Shown in pieces: positions 21,782-32,980 of a stretch of 64,000 nucleotides of DNA. Origin of the DNA: Isoetes taiwanensis (taxonomy: Eukaryota > Streptophyta > Lycopodiopsida > Isoetales > Isoetaceae); assembly GCA_021234155.1 (NCBI GenBank), contig JAJEKV010000009.1, positions 9,678,546-9,742,545 on the forward strand, read 5' to 3'. Made by a program: the position numbers and the translations under genes. The notes beneath the pieces were generated by a model. It saw only the letters and a program-made list of their open reading frames with translations, had not been told where the DNA came from and did not search any database. Each line of letters starts with the position of its first letter. The first letter of the stretch is position 1.

Positions 21782-22372
21782 TGTTTGGGGTCTGGGTTCG
21801 GGAACTCCTGCAAGACAGCCCTGCTGTGAGGACCCTTGGATCAAACAGGAGAATCCGGTAGCTGTGTCACGCGGGATTCGCAAAAGAAACAAGGAAAAGA
21901 AAGAAAGAGAGAACAAGCGAAAAACAATAAGAACACAATGATGAGAACAAAACTCTTTGATATCAATGATGATACATGAGCTCTCGCAATCGAGAGGAAG
22001 CCGAAGTGAGATAAGACCAACAACTCATCTAGCATGTGAATGCTAGCTCAACTCATATATAGTACAATGGCCTTTGGCCCAACATAGACACTCTGTCAAT
22101 TCTCGGTGCCGACTCCTGGAAGGAGGCCTGATTTGTAGGCATGTTGGCGGTGCCTCTTGGAAAGCCTGAAATGACGCTGATGCTTGACGGGCCGTCATTT
22201 GTCTGTTCTCGACCTCTTCATGCCCGTGGCCTTCGTGGTCTGCTGCTTGGTCTGCTGTTTGGTCTTTTGCGGGGCTTTTGACGACTGACCTGCACCTGAC
22301 TGTGGATCCTTGGCCTTGACCTGGTCCGTCGTGTGCATGAATAGTCCTGTACCAGGACGTACAGGACTAACA
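21782..22372 (-). repeat. 3' LTR of the gypsy element
   Basis: A 591-bp LTR reading TGTTAGTCCTGTACG...CCAAACA on the element strand. It shares its sequence with 32,174-32,634 plus 35,534-35,642. A CTATATATGAG TATA-like box lies at 22,054-22,062 (element strand). This LTR is uninterrupted and shows the empty target site (CCTTCGTGGTCTGC) of the element nested in the other LTR. Confidence 0.9.
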
Positions 22373-22957
22373 CTCCCCCCCACCAAACGACACTCAGATT
22401 GAAGAAAAGGGGGAACTGTTTCTGATGGCGGAAACCCAGCAGTCTGAAATTCATCCTCACGAGTATGAGGACGAGGGCCATTATGATAGTTGCCAATGAG
22501 ATCTTGGCGTGCCTGGAGAGCTTCAGGAGTATTGAGACCGATGGCAGGATGAGCGTCAATGAGAAATCCTGAGCGTACCATGTCTTCAAGGGCACTGTGT
22601 GCTTCAGCAGGTACAAACTGGCATTCCATGAGAAGGCAGGTCTGGAGTCCGAAGGCACTGACGCTGGCATTCGGGTTGCAATAAAAGATAGGGCGTTGTC
22701 GATTTAGAGAACTTAACAGGAGGCACTTTAAAGCAGCACAAAAACCTGCTTGGCGATGAACTGAGGGATCCGGTGAGGTGGCAGCATTTGCCAAAAAGGT
22801 ATCTAGACCGTGGACAGCATGAGTGGGTGTCTGCCAACCACGCTCATTGGGGATGTAGATCCAATTTTCTGTGTGGTCCAAGGTGGCACCATTCTCCCAA
22901 TGTGAGCATCGAACAAAATGCGGATCCCAGCGGAGGTCCGTGGAAATCTGAGGAGGA
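22195..22957 (-). pseudogene. C-terminal part of the gypsy extra ORF
   Basis: An open minus-strand frame runs from the inversion boundary (about 22,957) through ISTDLRWDPHFVRC, NWIYIPNERGW and GLNTPEALQARQD to a basic tail (KQQTKQQTTKA, MKRSRTDK) that extends into the 3' LTR. It has no recognised domain; the tail resembles a nuclear localisation signal. Because the adjacent ~3.7 kb is inverted, this is most simply the continuation of the ORF on the + strand that ends near 26,690, which would make it the C-terminus of one long extra protein encoded between pol and the 3' LTR. Confidence 0.5.
22373..22388 (-). other. polypurine tract of the gypsy element
   Basis: On the element strand GGTGGGGGGGAG directly precedes the 3' LTR start TGTTAG: the primer site for plus-strand synthesis. 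Confidence 0.85.
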
Positions 22958-23461
22958 GTCCACCCAGCTACTGGTCACACTCCTTTTAAATTGGTTTATG
23001 GACAAGAAGCCTTGATGCCCTTTGAATATGTTCTTCCGACACTTCGTTTTCAACTTGCTACCACTCATAACCCACCAGCAGCTCTTCTAGAACGAGTTTA
23101 CCAACTAGAACAGTTGGACGAACTTAGGCGAGATGCATATATTCGGGTTCTTCATGGTCAACAGTTAAGGAAATCTTTGCATGACAAACATCTGAGAGCC
23201 AAAACTTTTCAAGAAGGTGATTTGGTTTTGCTTTATGATTCTCGTTACAAAAATTTTCCAGGGAAGTTAAAGTTCAGATGGCTTGGTCCTTATCAAATCG
23301 TTCAAGTTGTACAACCCAGCGTTTTCAAGCTGGCAGAATTAGATGGCACTCCATTACCTACACTGGTTAATGGCTTTCGCCTAAAACAATTTCATACAGC
23401 AGATACAGACAGTCATACACCTGATGCACAACAAAATTCTGACTCCACAGATAGTGACTAA
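22958..23461 (+). pseudogene. integrase C-terminal fragment, inverted
   Basis: Reads VHPATGHTPFKLVYGQEALM at its start, then K.F.EGDLVLLYDSR, PGKLKFRWLGPYQIV and LVNGFRLKQF, ending in a TAA stop after a Ser/Asp-rich tail. These are the conserved blocks of a Ty3/gypsy integrase from just after the core (TPF.LVYG.EA) to the C-terminal domain. The strand is +, although the integrase core lies on the minus strand at 26,690-27,690 and stops at LWAYN, exactly the residue that normally precedes this block. The two halves therefore belong to one gene separated by an inversion. Confidence 0.85.
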
Positions 23462-24293
23462 AGCGGCATATTTATATTTATAGTAGAGGCAAACTACAAA
23501 ATATGGGCATTGCCCATATACATCCGCTATGAGCAGAGCCCTATTTACAAAATGGGCAGAGCCCTATTTATAAAATCCTAAGTTAAAACCACCCACTCCG
23601 GGTTTGGAGCAAAGGTTATGCGAAGGATGTGGTAGAGGTTTTGCTCAGGATCCCAGCGCAGATGCAGCACCACCTCCATGGCATTCGTTAGCGGGTCGGG
23701 ATGCTCAACCATCCCACTGCACCAACCGTCCATAGGAATACCGCGATTACGGCATTTCCAGAGGTCAAGATCATTCATCTTACAGGTAATCCACTACTGC
23801 TCGTCTTATATAGCCAAATCGACTGGCACCCTGTCGACGTGGACCAATCAACCAATCGCCAACGTGGTTGCAATGCAAGGCTCTTTCTAAATCCAGAATC
23901 TTTTCTCCCGCTGCATATCTAGCCATGGTACCTTCTGACACTTCCTTTTTATGATATCCCACTTCGAGTTGCCAGCATTAAATGACATTCCCCCGTCGAA
24001 CATTAATATTTGTACCTTCACCAGCTGTCACCTCCGATTGTTCATTCACGTTTCATCTCTACCGTTCATCGCTTCTCCCTTAACTGCTTGGGGACTTAGC
24101 CAAATTTCTGCCTCTCAATCGCCTTCTTTGCATCTACCGCCACCTGGCAACATCCACGGTTCCTTTCATCACGCCCCTTCGCCACACCTTGTGCGCCCTA
24201 AAACCTTTTCGTCTATCTTCGTTTTCGTCTTCCGCTCTCCGCCCTCCGGCTCCTCACATCCGCTCTTCCAGTTACTTTCAGAAGCTCTTCGCC
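23462..24293 (+). other. spacer between integrase end and extra ORF
   Basis: Contains a perfect ATATGGGCA T TGCCCATAT palindrome (23,501-23,519), two copies of GCAGAGCCCTATTTA, and a TATATAG motif near 23,806, about 490 bp before the extra ORF start. A minus-strand open stretch at 23,578-23,778 (WDPEQNLYHILRITFAPNP) has no recognised match. Confidence 0.5.
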
Positions 24294-26690
24294 ATGGCTG
24301 CTCCACCCAAATTCCCTCAACTTCAAGCTTCTGCTCCACGGGATCCGGCTCTTTTTGAGTCAGTAATTTTCTCCACACCCACTTTTTGCGAAGCCCTAGC
24401 AGGTCCCAGTCGTGCCGTTGCGGAACGCCATGGGCTTTATGAATTTTCCAAGCAAGAACTTCCTGCACCAAATCCGGCGCAACTCATGCAGTTCGTCGCT
24501 CATATGATCAACACCACAGATGGATACGCCACCAAGGTCGATCACACCACCATTTTGCTTACACCCGGACTGCTTTCTCAGGTATTCCAGATTCCTCTTC
24601 ATAGACCTTCTTTATCTCGGGCTGCCTTACAGGAACAGGATGTCTCTCAGTATGGCCAAGCTCCTTATCAGGCCAACACCCATCGGCTCACAAACATTGC
24701 AAAGACCCACGATACTTTTGTAAAGTTTCTGTGACGCAAATTCTATGGGTATTCCATCAAGAATACCCACATCAATAAACCGTTCTACAACGTTGTCATT
24801 ATGGCTATCTACTCCAATCATTCTATTGATTGGCCACAAATTTTGTTCCTCAGACTTCTCCATGAAATTGATCGCATCAGAGCTGCCCCTTCTTCTGGCT
24901 AAACCACTGTGGGTGCTCATCTTCAAGCACTCATCCGTCATTGTCTTCCTCTTCCCGTTCCTGGGTCCCCTTCCACTTCTCGTGCATCCACTCATCAATC
25001 CTTTCATTCCCTTCCTCAAAACCAGCAGGCTGAACCTTCACGCCCTCCTCTTTCTCCTGGTCATGTTCAACAAAACGCCAAGCCTATTTCTGTCTCTTCT
25101 TCCTCCACGGAATCCATGCCCACAACTTCTCATCAAAATTCTCAGACGTCACAGACCCATCACCAACAGGGCCTTGCACCTCCACCTTCTCGCCAAGCCC
25201 TGTATCAATACCAGCAAGGTGTCCAAGCTGTTGTTCTCAAGCTATAGGACTCACAAAAAGTCTTCATGAATGGTGTTCAATCCTACATGGAGGCCACAGA
25301 CGCAGTTCACAGGGATCTCCAAGATGCCACCACGCAAGTTCAATCCCTGGAAGAAAAACTTCAACAGAAGCACGAGGCTCTTTTACAGGCCCGTGAAGCT
25401 CTCAAGACTGCGCAAGACCAGACCACTCTGCTTGCTGATCAACAAGCTCAGTTACAATCCACAATTCAAGAATTGCTCGAGCAGGTCAAAGACAAGGATA
25501 AACTCCTTGGCGACAAGGATACAGCCCTTGCAGATCTTCACATCCTGTACACTAAGCTCTCTCAGAATTACAATCATCAACTTCAAGAGCTCAAGGAGCG
25601 CAACGAGCAGCTCCCCTCTCTCCAAGGCCAACTGACCACGCTACAGAATCAAGTCACATCTCTTCAGACTCAGCTTACAGAAGCACAGAAACATTGCCAC
25701 ATTGCGACTGCATACTCCTGGGCAATCCTCTTCACATGGCATGCTTCCTCACAGACGGTTCCGTGATCAATCACGTCTCCTGCTCGAAAAGGATAATCAG
25801 ATCCGTGACCTAGAACATCAACTCCAGCAAGCTGTTCAATCCGCAGAAGAAGCCCAAAATAAACAAAAGGGCTATATTGATATTGCGAGCCGCATTCCTG
25901 TGGATTTCTCTACTCCTTCCAGTTATCTGGATTATGTGGTTGCCCGACGCCACCTTTTTCTTCTGAAGTGGTATGCGGCAGACGGCCAGGTTAATGCACA
26001 GCCACTACGCAGTGCGGATTTTCTAAGGATCTAGCCGGACCTTTCTGTAGAAGACAAAGGTTTACTCTGTGCCCTCTTAGTCTTTGATCAAATCAACTGT
26101 GAAGATCCTGATTTGGTCATCTTCCAAGTTGTTCAGCCTATGGTTTACATTTTCCATGATTTCTACCTGGCTGATACACAAGACAAATTCAGAGATGAGG
26201 CACGTCGTGTTTTTCAAGGCAACCCCCATGCTCACTGGTTGTTATTGGACAACAACCCGTATTTGTAGGATCATGATCGATCTCACACTCTTGGAACAGA
26301 GTACACGCCTGAGCTTGCTCATCACTTACATCTGTGGCAAGCAGAAACGCTGGAACAGGTGCGGAAGAATTTAGCGCATCCTGAGGATCTTCAGTTTGCC
26401 CAAATTTATATGCAGCACTTGGAAGGCTACAATCAACTGCGTGCCCTTCTGGAAAGCAAGACCATAGCCACGGGTTGGGTTAATCCCCCTGTCTATACTC
26501 AGCTCTCTGCTTCAGATTGGGACCAGTGGTGCCGTGCTCTTGATCAAGACCTTGTTCGCGAATTCCGGGAGCAGGCTCAGCAGCCCACACCCACGGGCAT
26601 GGCTCACTCTCCATATGCTTCATTAGGTGTACCTCCACGCCCAAGGTTTCTCACCTCCGACTGGCGTCTTCCCTTTTAGACCAAGGTCAA
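24294..26690 (+). pseudogene. extra retroelement ORF with central coiled coil
   Basis: Starts at ATG 24294 in a GCCATGG context (MAAPPKFPQLQ). An N-terminal globular part (HGLYEFSKQELPAPNP, DHTTILLTPGLLSQVFQIPL, FYNVVIMAIYSNHSIDWPQI) recalls the transposon-associated domains seen in extra ORFs of plant LTR elements, but I cannot name the family. A Pro/Ser/Gln-rich linker follows. Next comes a long coiled coil (25,300-25,860; QSLEEKLQQKHEALLQAREA, QLQELKERNEQLPSLQGQL), then a second globular part (YLDYVVARRHLFLLKWYAAD, LAHPEDLQFAQIYMQHLEGY). The frame is broken by TGA 24,732, TAA 24,900, TAG 25,245, a frameshift near 25,700-25,735, TAG 26,032, TAG 26,266 and TAG 26,677. Before the inversion it lay in sense downstream of pol. 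Confidence 0.7.
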
Positions 26691-27693
26691 CAGCAGTTGT
26701 AAGCCCAAAGAACAGTAGGTAACTTATCTTGCCAGTCTGTGCGAGAGGCATCACAGATTTTCTTGAGAATAATGAGGAGAGTCTTGTTTGTGCTTTCAGC
26801 CAAATCATTCCCTTGAGGATAGTAAGGTGTGCTTTTGCGATGATGGATCAACAGATAATCCGTCAGCTCCTTGATGGTGTGATTGACAAAATGAACGCCG
26901 CGATCACTGACCAGTTCCGTGGGACAGCCAAAACGCGTGATGATTTGCGTATAGAGGACCTTGGCTGTGCTTGCTGCTGTGTTGTCGGGAAGGGCACATG
27001 CCTCAGCCCATTTGGTAGCGTAATCAGTGATAACCAGAATGTAGCGGGCACGGGTGTGCCGCGCGGGAGGATCCATGGGCCCCACAAAGTCCATTCCCAT
27101 TTGCTGAAGGGAAGTGGCGTGGCGACCGGCGTCAACGGGAGTGCGTCACCGGCCGTGGGCCGACCCACACGCTGACAGACATTACACGTGCGGGCGTGAG
27201 CATGGGCATCCTTGAAGAACGTGGGCCAGAAATAGCCTGCGAGAAGGATTTTGCGTGCCGTGGTGTCACCGTGAAAATGACCACCACCAAGCTCGTCATG
27301 GGCTTGTCGAACGATATCGGGCACTTCATGAGGAAGAACACAGCGTCGGAGGACCATATCCTTACCGCGTTTGTACAGATGGCCCGCAACCATGGTATAG
27401 TCACGAACCTCACGGAGAAACTGACGGCGGCATGATTGAAGCTTTTCTGGAGAGAGCGTGGGATCTTTGGAGGGAAGAGCACCTGTGAAAAGATACTGCT
27501 GGAAGTTATGAAACCAATGGGGCGTGGCCGTGACCAAAAAACAGCTGTGCGTCAGGAAAGGCATCTGAAACACCCGTGGAGGGATCCTCTGTGTGGATGC
27601 ATGAGAGATAATCCGGTACGACATGAGATTTGCCAGCTTTATGAATGATTTCAAAAGGTGCGAATTCTTGCAGAAGAAGGACCCAACGAGCAA
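26687..27693 (-). pseudogene. gypsy integrase: zinc finger and catalytic core
   Basis: Minus strand. The HHCC zinc-binding block reads HDELGGGHFHGDTTARKI...CNVCQ. The catalytic core follows with WTLWGP / MGMDFVGP around the first Asp, LVSDRGVHF (second Asp) and GNDLAESTNKTL (Glu), a complete D,D(x)E set. Two frameshifts separate the pieces: one near 27,534-27,540 at a six-base A/T run just after RNase H, and one near 27,095 between the zinc finger and core. The gene ends abruptly at LWAYN (26,696), where the inverted segment begins. It would insert element cDNA into the genome if intact. Confidence 0.85.
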
Positions 27694-28021
27694 TTCTGCC
27701 TGTGGGCGTGGACTTGTTGATCAAATAAAGAAGTGCCTGATGATCAACAAAGAATTTTATCTGACTGCCCAACAAATAATGATGGAAGCGTTGGACACAA
27801 AAAATTAAGCCCAATGCCTCCCTCTCAGTGGCAGAGTAGTTGCGCTCAGCAGGATTGAGTTTTCTGCTGGCATAACGATTCGGTTTATCTATGTGCGCGT
27901 CAAATGCTTGTGAGAGAACAACACCTATAGCAAATGCAGAGACATCTACATGAACATGAAAAGGAACAAGCACGGGGGCCTGAGTAAGCAAGATCTTCAA
28001 CTGTTGGAATGCAGCATCCGC
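27506..28021 (-). pseudogene. gypsy RNase H domain
   Basis: In the same frame as the RT, separated from it only by a TAG codon at 28,022-28,024. Motifs: VHVDVSAFAIGVVLSQ (catalytic Asp), NYSATEREALGLIF (Glu), KFFVDHQALLYL (Asp) and the terminal AGKSHVVPDYLS block. It degrades the RNA strand of the RNA-DNA hybrid. The downstream join to integrase is frameshifted. Confidence 0.85.
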
Positions 28022-28828
28022 CTAGGAATTCCAAGCCCAAGTGGATTCATCACCCGTGAGTTTATGTATAGGATCAACAATGGCTGCAAGTCCAGGAATG
28101 AAGGTGGAATAATAATTTACCTTGCCCAGGAAAGAACGTGTCTCCTTGATATTAGATGGTGCTTGAGCTTTAAGCACGCAACTGATATTAGCAGGATCCG
28201 TGGTGATACCTGCTTTACTGACCACATGTCCTAACAGAACACCAGAGGTGACGCAGAAGGTGCATTTCTCAGGATTGAGACTAATACCAGACTCATCACA
28301 TTTCTGAAAGACAAGTTCTAATTTATCCAGGTGTTCACCCATGGAACTGTAGGCGGAAAAGTCATCTTGAAAAATCTGGAGGAAGGGTTTCTCCTTCATA
28401 TAATCATGAAAAACCGAGAGCATAATGCGTTGAAACGTTGATGGAGAGTTTGATAACCCAAAAGGAACCACCTTGTAGGCAAAAGTGCCCCACGGGGTGG
28501 TGAAGGTAGTCTTAAGTTGATCCGCTTCTTTGATGGAAATTTGATTGTAGCCTGAAAAACCATCCATGAAGGAGTACATTTCATGACCAGCGACCTCTTC
28601 CAGAACCTGGTCTGTGAAGGAAAGTGGGAAGTGATCACGCTTCGTGGCCTGATTGAGTTTGCGATAGTCCATGCAAACACGGATCTTACCATTGTGTTTG
28701 AGAGCAATGACGATGGGGCTCACCCATTCAGAATGTTTGACCTCGTAGATCGAACCTGCAGCTAGGAGTTTGTCAATTTCAGCCTTGACTCGGTCACGGT
28801 AATTTGGGTTGAGCCGGTACTGTCGGTG
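28022..28828 (-). pseudogene. gypsy reverse transcriptase core
   Basis: Open between TAG codons at 28,829 and 28,022 in one frame with protease and RNase H. Motifs in order: SEWVSPIVIALKHNGKIRVCMDYRKLNQAT, split here as SPIVIALKHNGKIR and CMDYRKLNQAT; FMDGFSGYNQI (motif A Asp); FGLSNSPSTFQ (motif B); FQDDFSAYS (motif C); SLNPEKCTF; LLGHVVS; FLGKVNYY. The catalytic box has FQDD instead of the usual Y(V/I/L/A)DD. The two aspartates are kept and the form recalls the F.DDFSVY variant of Athila-type elements, so it may be lineage-typical rather than a defect. Confidence 0.9.
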
Positions 28829-30970
28829 CTAGACAGTACGTGCATCAGATTTGGTAGGAATGGTGAGTTCCCCCAAGTTTTTGTTGATCCCCCTAAGATC
28901 TTTATAGCTCCAAGCAAAAATGTGTTTGAATTTTTTGAAAAGCGTGATGGCGCGTTGGCGATAGGTGGTCGGGAAATTTGCAGCAAGGGGGACAGGCTGA
29001 TTGTTGCCAACGTCCACAATCTCCACCGCCGGAGTCTGAATATGTGGAACAACTTCCGTGTCTTGAACAATGTGAGCAGGAGGTTGGAACATGACGGGAT
29101 GAGCTGCATTCTGCGTGGTGAAAAAAAGTGGTTGCTGAGCGTCATCAAGCAGTGGTTGCTTCATGACGGCATGTACGTCCACCATGTCGTGAGGAGGTTC
29201 GGTATCGGAAAAATGATCGACTCGTTGGATGCGATTGCAAGGAGCCAAGTAGGGGTCGAGTAAAGCAGCCACAGCCTGGTCCTGATCGAGAGTCATTTCT
29301 CCCCACGGATCAGCATATTCAGGGTAGGACGACAGAGGCAGACTCGCAGGGGGAGCCTGTACATGATAGATGTTTTGTGCTTCTTCAGAATCGGTGTCTG
29401 AGAGAGAGGGTTCAGCATGTTCGACCGAGATGATCTTGCCGGTTTCCAAATCCATGGTGGCATTGAGATGACCATCTGTAATGACGAGCTGGTCCGTGGC
29501 CCAGTAATGGATACTTTTGGCCTGACGGAGAAAAGGCCTGCCAACCAACATTTCATAATCACCTGGATCTTCCCCAGCTTTCCAAACACCAAATTCCAAG
29601 GGGAATCTGAGGTCGCCTATATTGATGTGAAGAAGAGGTGTGACGCCTTGAGGGCGCGTGATATGGCCATTAGCCAATTTGATGTCATATGGGGCACGGT
29701 AAAGTTGTTGGATGCCCATTTGCTTGCGGAGCTTATCTGTGATAAGATTGACAGCACTACCCCCGTCAATTTGAACATGGTTGACTTGGAGATTGCCCAC
29801 TGTGGCATGTACCGTGGGTGTGGAGGTAGCGACAGCCCCAACCAGAACCGTGGGAAGGGGCAACTGGTCCTTGAGAGCAGGACACAGTTTCAAAATGGTT
29901 GCTAAACTCAAGGGAATCTTGATTTTTGCAAGTTCTTCCTGGAGTTCCAAGGGAACATGAGAAAATGGATCTGCGGGATCAAAGGGAGCAGGAGACGGTG
30001 GTAATGAAGCAGCAACTTCTTTGAGAAGCTCCACCTCCGCAGCAATGTTAGGATATTGCTGAGAGCGTGGAGGGTGAGATAATGGAGATGCATCCTGACG
30101 CTGCTGAGCTCTGGTGGTGGCGTGTACATTAGCCAGTGTTCGTCCTTCAGCAGCCTGCATGAGGTTGAGGATACTTTGTCTGACTTTTGGCATGACATGA
30201 GGCATGAGTTTATCCAGATCTGGGACAAAATGAACCTGTTTGGCCTCAGCATGGGGGATCGTGTCAACTGCAAAAGCAGGTTGCGTAGCATGAGGAAGGA
30301 TGGTCAAGGGGCGTGACGCCCTGGTCTGGCGTGAAACCAAACCAACCCAATTTGACGGTTGAACTGGAGGATTGAGAGCCTGGTAAATTTCTTCTTGAGC
30401 TTGTTGATCCAGAGGAGGAGTTGACGAAGGAGCTGGTTGATACCGTGATTGTTGAGGCACGCGTGGTTGCTTTCGAAGAACAGGACGAGGGCCTTGTTTG
30501 CCATTAGCAATCCAAAGTTGATAGGCCGTGAGGCATACTGACGTGGTTTGATTCGTGCCTGGAAGTTGGACTTGAACTTGAGGAAGTTGAGGGCACGCCG
30601 TGGTGGTATGACCCCATTCCAAACAATGATAGCACTGAGCTTTAGCAGGATCAAAAGGAGGACGGTTGCTTTGTCCCCGTGGCTGCTGAGATTGTTGATA
30701 CTGTTGAGGAGGTTGTGCTTGAAATTGCTGAGGTTGATATGACGTCTGTTGCTGAGGCGTGGTCTGGACTTGATAAACCATCTTTTGCCGGAAGGGTGTA
30801 GGATGAGTACGAGTGCATTCTTCCGTGGCATGATTGCACATGTTGCAGCGTTTACAATGGGGAGGGCCATTGGTGGAGTTGCACTCATTGGCCAAATGGC
30901 CTTGATATTTGCATATGTGGCACCAAATTTGACTGCGTTGAGGATTTGAGTGTTGAGGCTGAACTGCAGT
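28829..30970 (-). pseudogene. gypsy zinc knuckles and aspartic protease
   Basis: Open frame directly after the gag TAG (30,971-30,973). Three CX2CX4HX4C knuckles: CHICKYQGHLANEC, CKRCNMCNHATEEC and CYHCLEWGHTTTAC, followed by Gln/Pro-rich linkers. The protease has IDGGSAVNLI (an Asp-Gly-Gly-Ser active site in place of the common D(T/S)G), ANGH and MLVGRPFL. A long acidic linker leads to FAWSYKDLRGIN, the start of RT, then a TAG at 28,829. Three tandem knuckles are more than the usual one or two for gypsy elements. Confidence 0.85.
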
Positions 30971-32126
30971 CTAAGGTACCATGACAGGAGGAATGAAGGG
31001 TAGCTCTTGGAGGGCCACACCGCGGGAGGAAACATTAACGGAATGATTGACAAGTTCAATGGCCTGCTCCAAAGTCTTGGGGCGCAGGTATTCAGTCATG
31101 AGACGAATAGCCGGAGGAAGTCCCTGGAGAAACCAGATGAGGATCTGGCTTTGCGTGGGGTACTCTTGAAGTTTGCTGAGGAGGATGTGAAGACGATCCG
31201 CAAAATCCCTGGCTGACTCCGTGGGCTCTTGCTGGAGATCATTGAGTTGCTTGAGAAGAAGTTGATCATCATCTATGGTGCCATAATGAGAAAGGAAAGC
31301 AGTTTTCATTTCTGTCCAGTTTGTTTCCAATGGCTTTTGTTTGCCATGAGCCATTGATGAGGGGATCCCCGTAGCGTGGTGGAAAAGATATGGAACTTCA
31401 ATTGAGGTTGAGCGTGACCATTTAGGACAGCCAGAGCCTCAAATTCTTCCATATGAGCTTGAGCACTTTGGTCTAATGGTTTGCCTTTAGTGCTACCAAG
31501 GGTTGGATAGGTCAACTTGAGAGTCTGAAAAGCAGATTGGAAATGGCTTTGTGCATAGAGAGGCGGTGTAAAAGGAGGAACATAATGGGGTGAAACTTCC
31601 GGCAAAGGAGCAGAAAGATCCTGAAGATGTGCAAAAGGAGGTTCCTGTGGTGGAGGACCTTGGGTCCGTGGTCATGAGGTTTGAGATCAGTAAGAGTGTA
31701 AACTGGAAGTGTTTGTTGAAAAGAAGGGGATTGAGGATAGGTCTGAACCTGGGGAGGGCCGAAAGAGACATGGGGATAACCCATTCCTCCAGGGGGAGAT
31801 GATGGTTGTGAAGGCAGAGGAGTATGGCCTGAGGAGATATAAATGTAGGCACTCTCGGGAGTGTGGAAATAAGTTGGAGGTTGCTGAACAGGTGTATGAT
31901 GAGGTGACTGAGGTTGGGAACAATGTTTACACGCTGGAGGAGAGCCATGACGAGAGTGAACACGAGGAGTAGGTGGCGCCGACTGAGCTCGTGAGCGAAT
32001 ATGGCCTCCCTCAATATCATAACCTGTGTCATACATATCTCGAGAAACTTCGCGACGTTGATGGCGCTCCAAGCGAGACGCCGTCTGGCTAAGAAGCTCC
32101 TATGGAGTGAAAGCACGAGCAGACAT
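30971..32126 (-). pseudogene. gypsy gag
   Basis: ATG at 32,126 (MSARAFTP), then a TAG as codon 9 (32,102-32,100), then ERHQRREVSRDMYDTGYD and a Pro/Gln/Ser-rich segment. The retrotransposon gag core follows after two frameshifts (about 31,600 and 31,350): LKLTYPTLGSTKG, GSPHQWLMANK, NWTEMKTAFLSHYG, ESARDFADRLHILL, WFLQGLPPAIR. The frame ends at TAG 30,973-30,971, after which the zinc knuckles continue in the same frame. The protein would form the cytoplasmic particle if intact. Confidence 0.8.
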
Positions 32127-32152
32127 GATGGAAGAAAGATGGAAAAGCAAAT

Positions 32153-32173
32153 CAGACCCGGCAGTGGCGACAG
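32153..32173 (-). other. primer-binding site of the gypsy element
   Basis: On the element strand TGTCGCCACTGCCGGG immediately follows the 5' LTR. It resembles the Asp-type tRNA primer site of several plant gypsy lineages, with mismatches. It is not the initiator-Met site. Confidence 0.55.
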
Positions 32174-32634
32174 TGTTTGGGGTCTGAGTTCGGGAACTCC
32201 TGCAAGGCAGCCCTGCTGTGAGGACCCTTGGATCAAACAGGAGAATCCGGTAGCTGTGTCACGCGGGATTTGCAAAAGAAACAAGGAAAAGAAAGAAAGA
32301 GAGAACAAGCGAAAAACAATAAGAACACAATGATGAGAACAAAACTCTTTGATATCAATGATGATACATGAGCTCTCGCAATCGAGAGGAAGCCGAAGTG
32401 AGATAAGACCAACAACTCATCTAGCATGTGAATGCTAGCTCAACTCATATATAGTACAATGGCCTTTGGCCCAACATAGACACTCTGTCAATTCTCGGTG
32501 CCGACTCCTGGAAGGAGGCCTGATTTGTAGGCATGTTGGCAGTGCCTCTTGGAAAGCCTAAAATGACACTGACGCTGACGCTTGACAGACCGTCATTTGT
32601 CTATTCTCGACCTCTTCGTGCCCTTGGCCTTCGT

Positions 32635-32979
32635 TGTTAACCACCTAGTGGTTAACATTGTGCATGCATATATTAGGTGTCAGTGGTGGCAGACTGACAC
32701 TTGGCATGCTTAGGTTAACTTAAGTGTATGGCTTAGATTAGCTAGATGTAGGGCTCAGATTTGCGGTCTACACTATATTAGACCGGAGCCTCTTCAGATG
32801 TACTCAGGTTTGATCTCATATTTGGAGAGCCTCATTTGGCCACGTTCCCTTCATTCTTTGTGCATATTTCTTTGTCTTGTTCTTGTTCTTGTTTTGTGAT
32901 CATGAGCATGGCAGCTTTGTAGCATCCGGCAGTCATAGACTACTGCTGCAAGGTGTATGCCAAGAACTCACAACTAACA
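32635..32979 (+). repeat. 5' LTR of the nested element
   Basis: 345 bp beginning TGTTAACCACCTAGTGGTTA, itself a palindrome (TTAACCAC/GTGGTTAA), and ending CACAACTAACA. Nearly identical to 35,190-35,528. Confidence 0.92.
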
Positions 32980-32980
32980 C

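Larger units (their letters stand above)
22958..26693 (+). other. inverted ~3.7-kb segment inside the gypsy element
   Basis: The left boundary is set by the integrase block beginning V-H-P-A-T-G (22,958), the right boundary by the integrase core ending L-W-A-Y-N on the minus strand (26,696). Flipping this segment would make the integrase continuous and put the extra ORF in sense with gag-pol. Breakpoints are accurate to about 10 bp. No inverted repeat that could have mediated it was seen at the ends. Confidence 0.8.

Noticed and set aside
22195-22881. Minus-strand ORF as an independent host gene
   Set aside because: It runs into the gypsy LTR and joins the extra ORF once the inversion is taken into account.
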